Origin: CBFGTJ01 sp965651815
Lineage (GTDB): Bacteria > Actinomycetota > Acidimicrobiia > Acidimicrobiales > Microtrichaceae
Length of the DNA: 6,492 nucleotides
Reading direction: 5' to 3'
Assembly (NCBI GenBank): GCA_965651815.1
Contig: CBFGTJ010000180.1
Span: 1 to 6,492 of the forward strand
A program made the position numbers and the translations under genes. Positions 5,544 to 6,492 of this stretch are shown one piece after another. Position 1 is the first letter of the stretch. Each line of letters begins with the position of its first letter. The notes beneath the pieces were generated by a model. That model saw only the letters and a program-made list of their open reading frames with translations, was not told the DNA's origin and searched no databases.

Positions 5544-6492
<949 letters not shown>

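Overview
This is ordinary, GC-rich bacterial chromosome, best matched by a high-GC actinobacterium. The GC bias at third codon positions, the GTG starts, the mycoredoxin-type thiol protein and the lipoprotein signal ending in an Ala-rich lipobox followed by CGGGDDD all fit. Acidimicrobiia or a relative is my guess, but nothing in the window settles the class. I see no rRNA, tRNA, CRISPR array, insertion sequence, phage gene or defence system.

Layout from left to right: (1) the last 16 codons of a plus-strand membrane protein, possibly of the VIT/CCC1 type, ending 8 bases from the end of the next gene. (2) A minus-strand acyl-CoA/fatty-acid desaturase (60-995). (3) A 153-base divergent control region (996-1148) dense in repeats and promoter-like sequence. 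(4) A plus-strand pair, a glutaredoxin/mycoredoxin-like protein (1149-1457) and the ribosome-rescue hydrolase ArfB (1463-1876). (5) A 150-base leader region with a promoter-like element. (6) A plus-strand HtrA-like lipoprotein serine protease with a PDZ domain and an extra C-terminal domain (2027-3598). (7) A strong hairpin (3625-3660) between convergent genes, probably a two-way terminator. (8) A minus-strand CPA-type cation/proton antiporter with a Rossmann-like cytoplasmic domain (3659-5509). (9) The C-terminal half of the glycogen debranching enzyme GlgX (5544 to the right edge, minus strand), 34 bases upstream of the antiporter and probably co-transcribed with it.

The genes do not form one pathway. 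A loose envelope and stress theme can be read into them: lipid desaturation, thiol redox, ribosome rescue, an envelope protease and ion/pH homeostasis. That grouping is inference only. I found no convincing undescribed system. The points most worth a second look are the repeats in the divergent control region, a recurring CGGTAnnnT promoter-like element before three transcription units, the unassigned C-terminal domain of the protease, and the degenerate nucleotide-binding loop of the antiporter.
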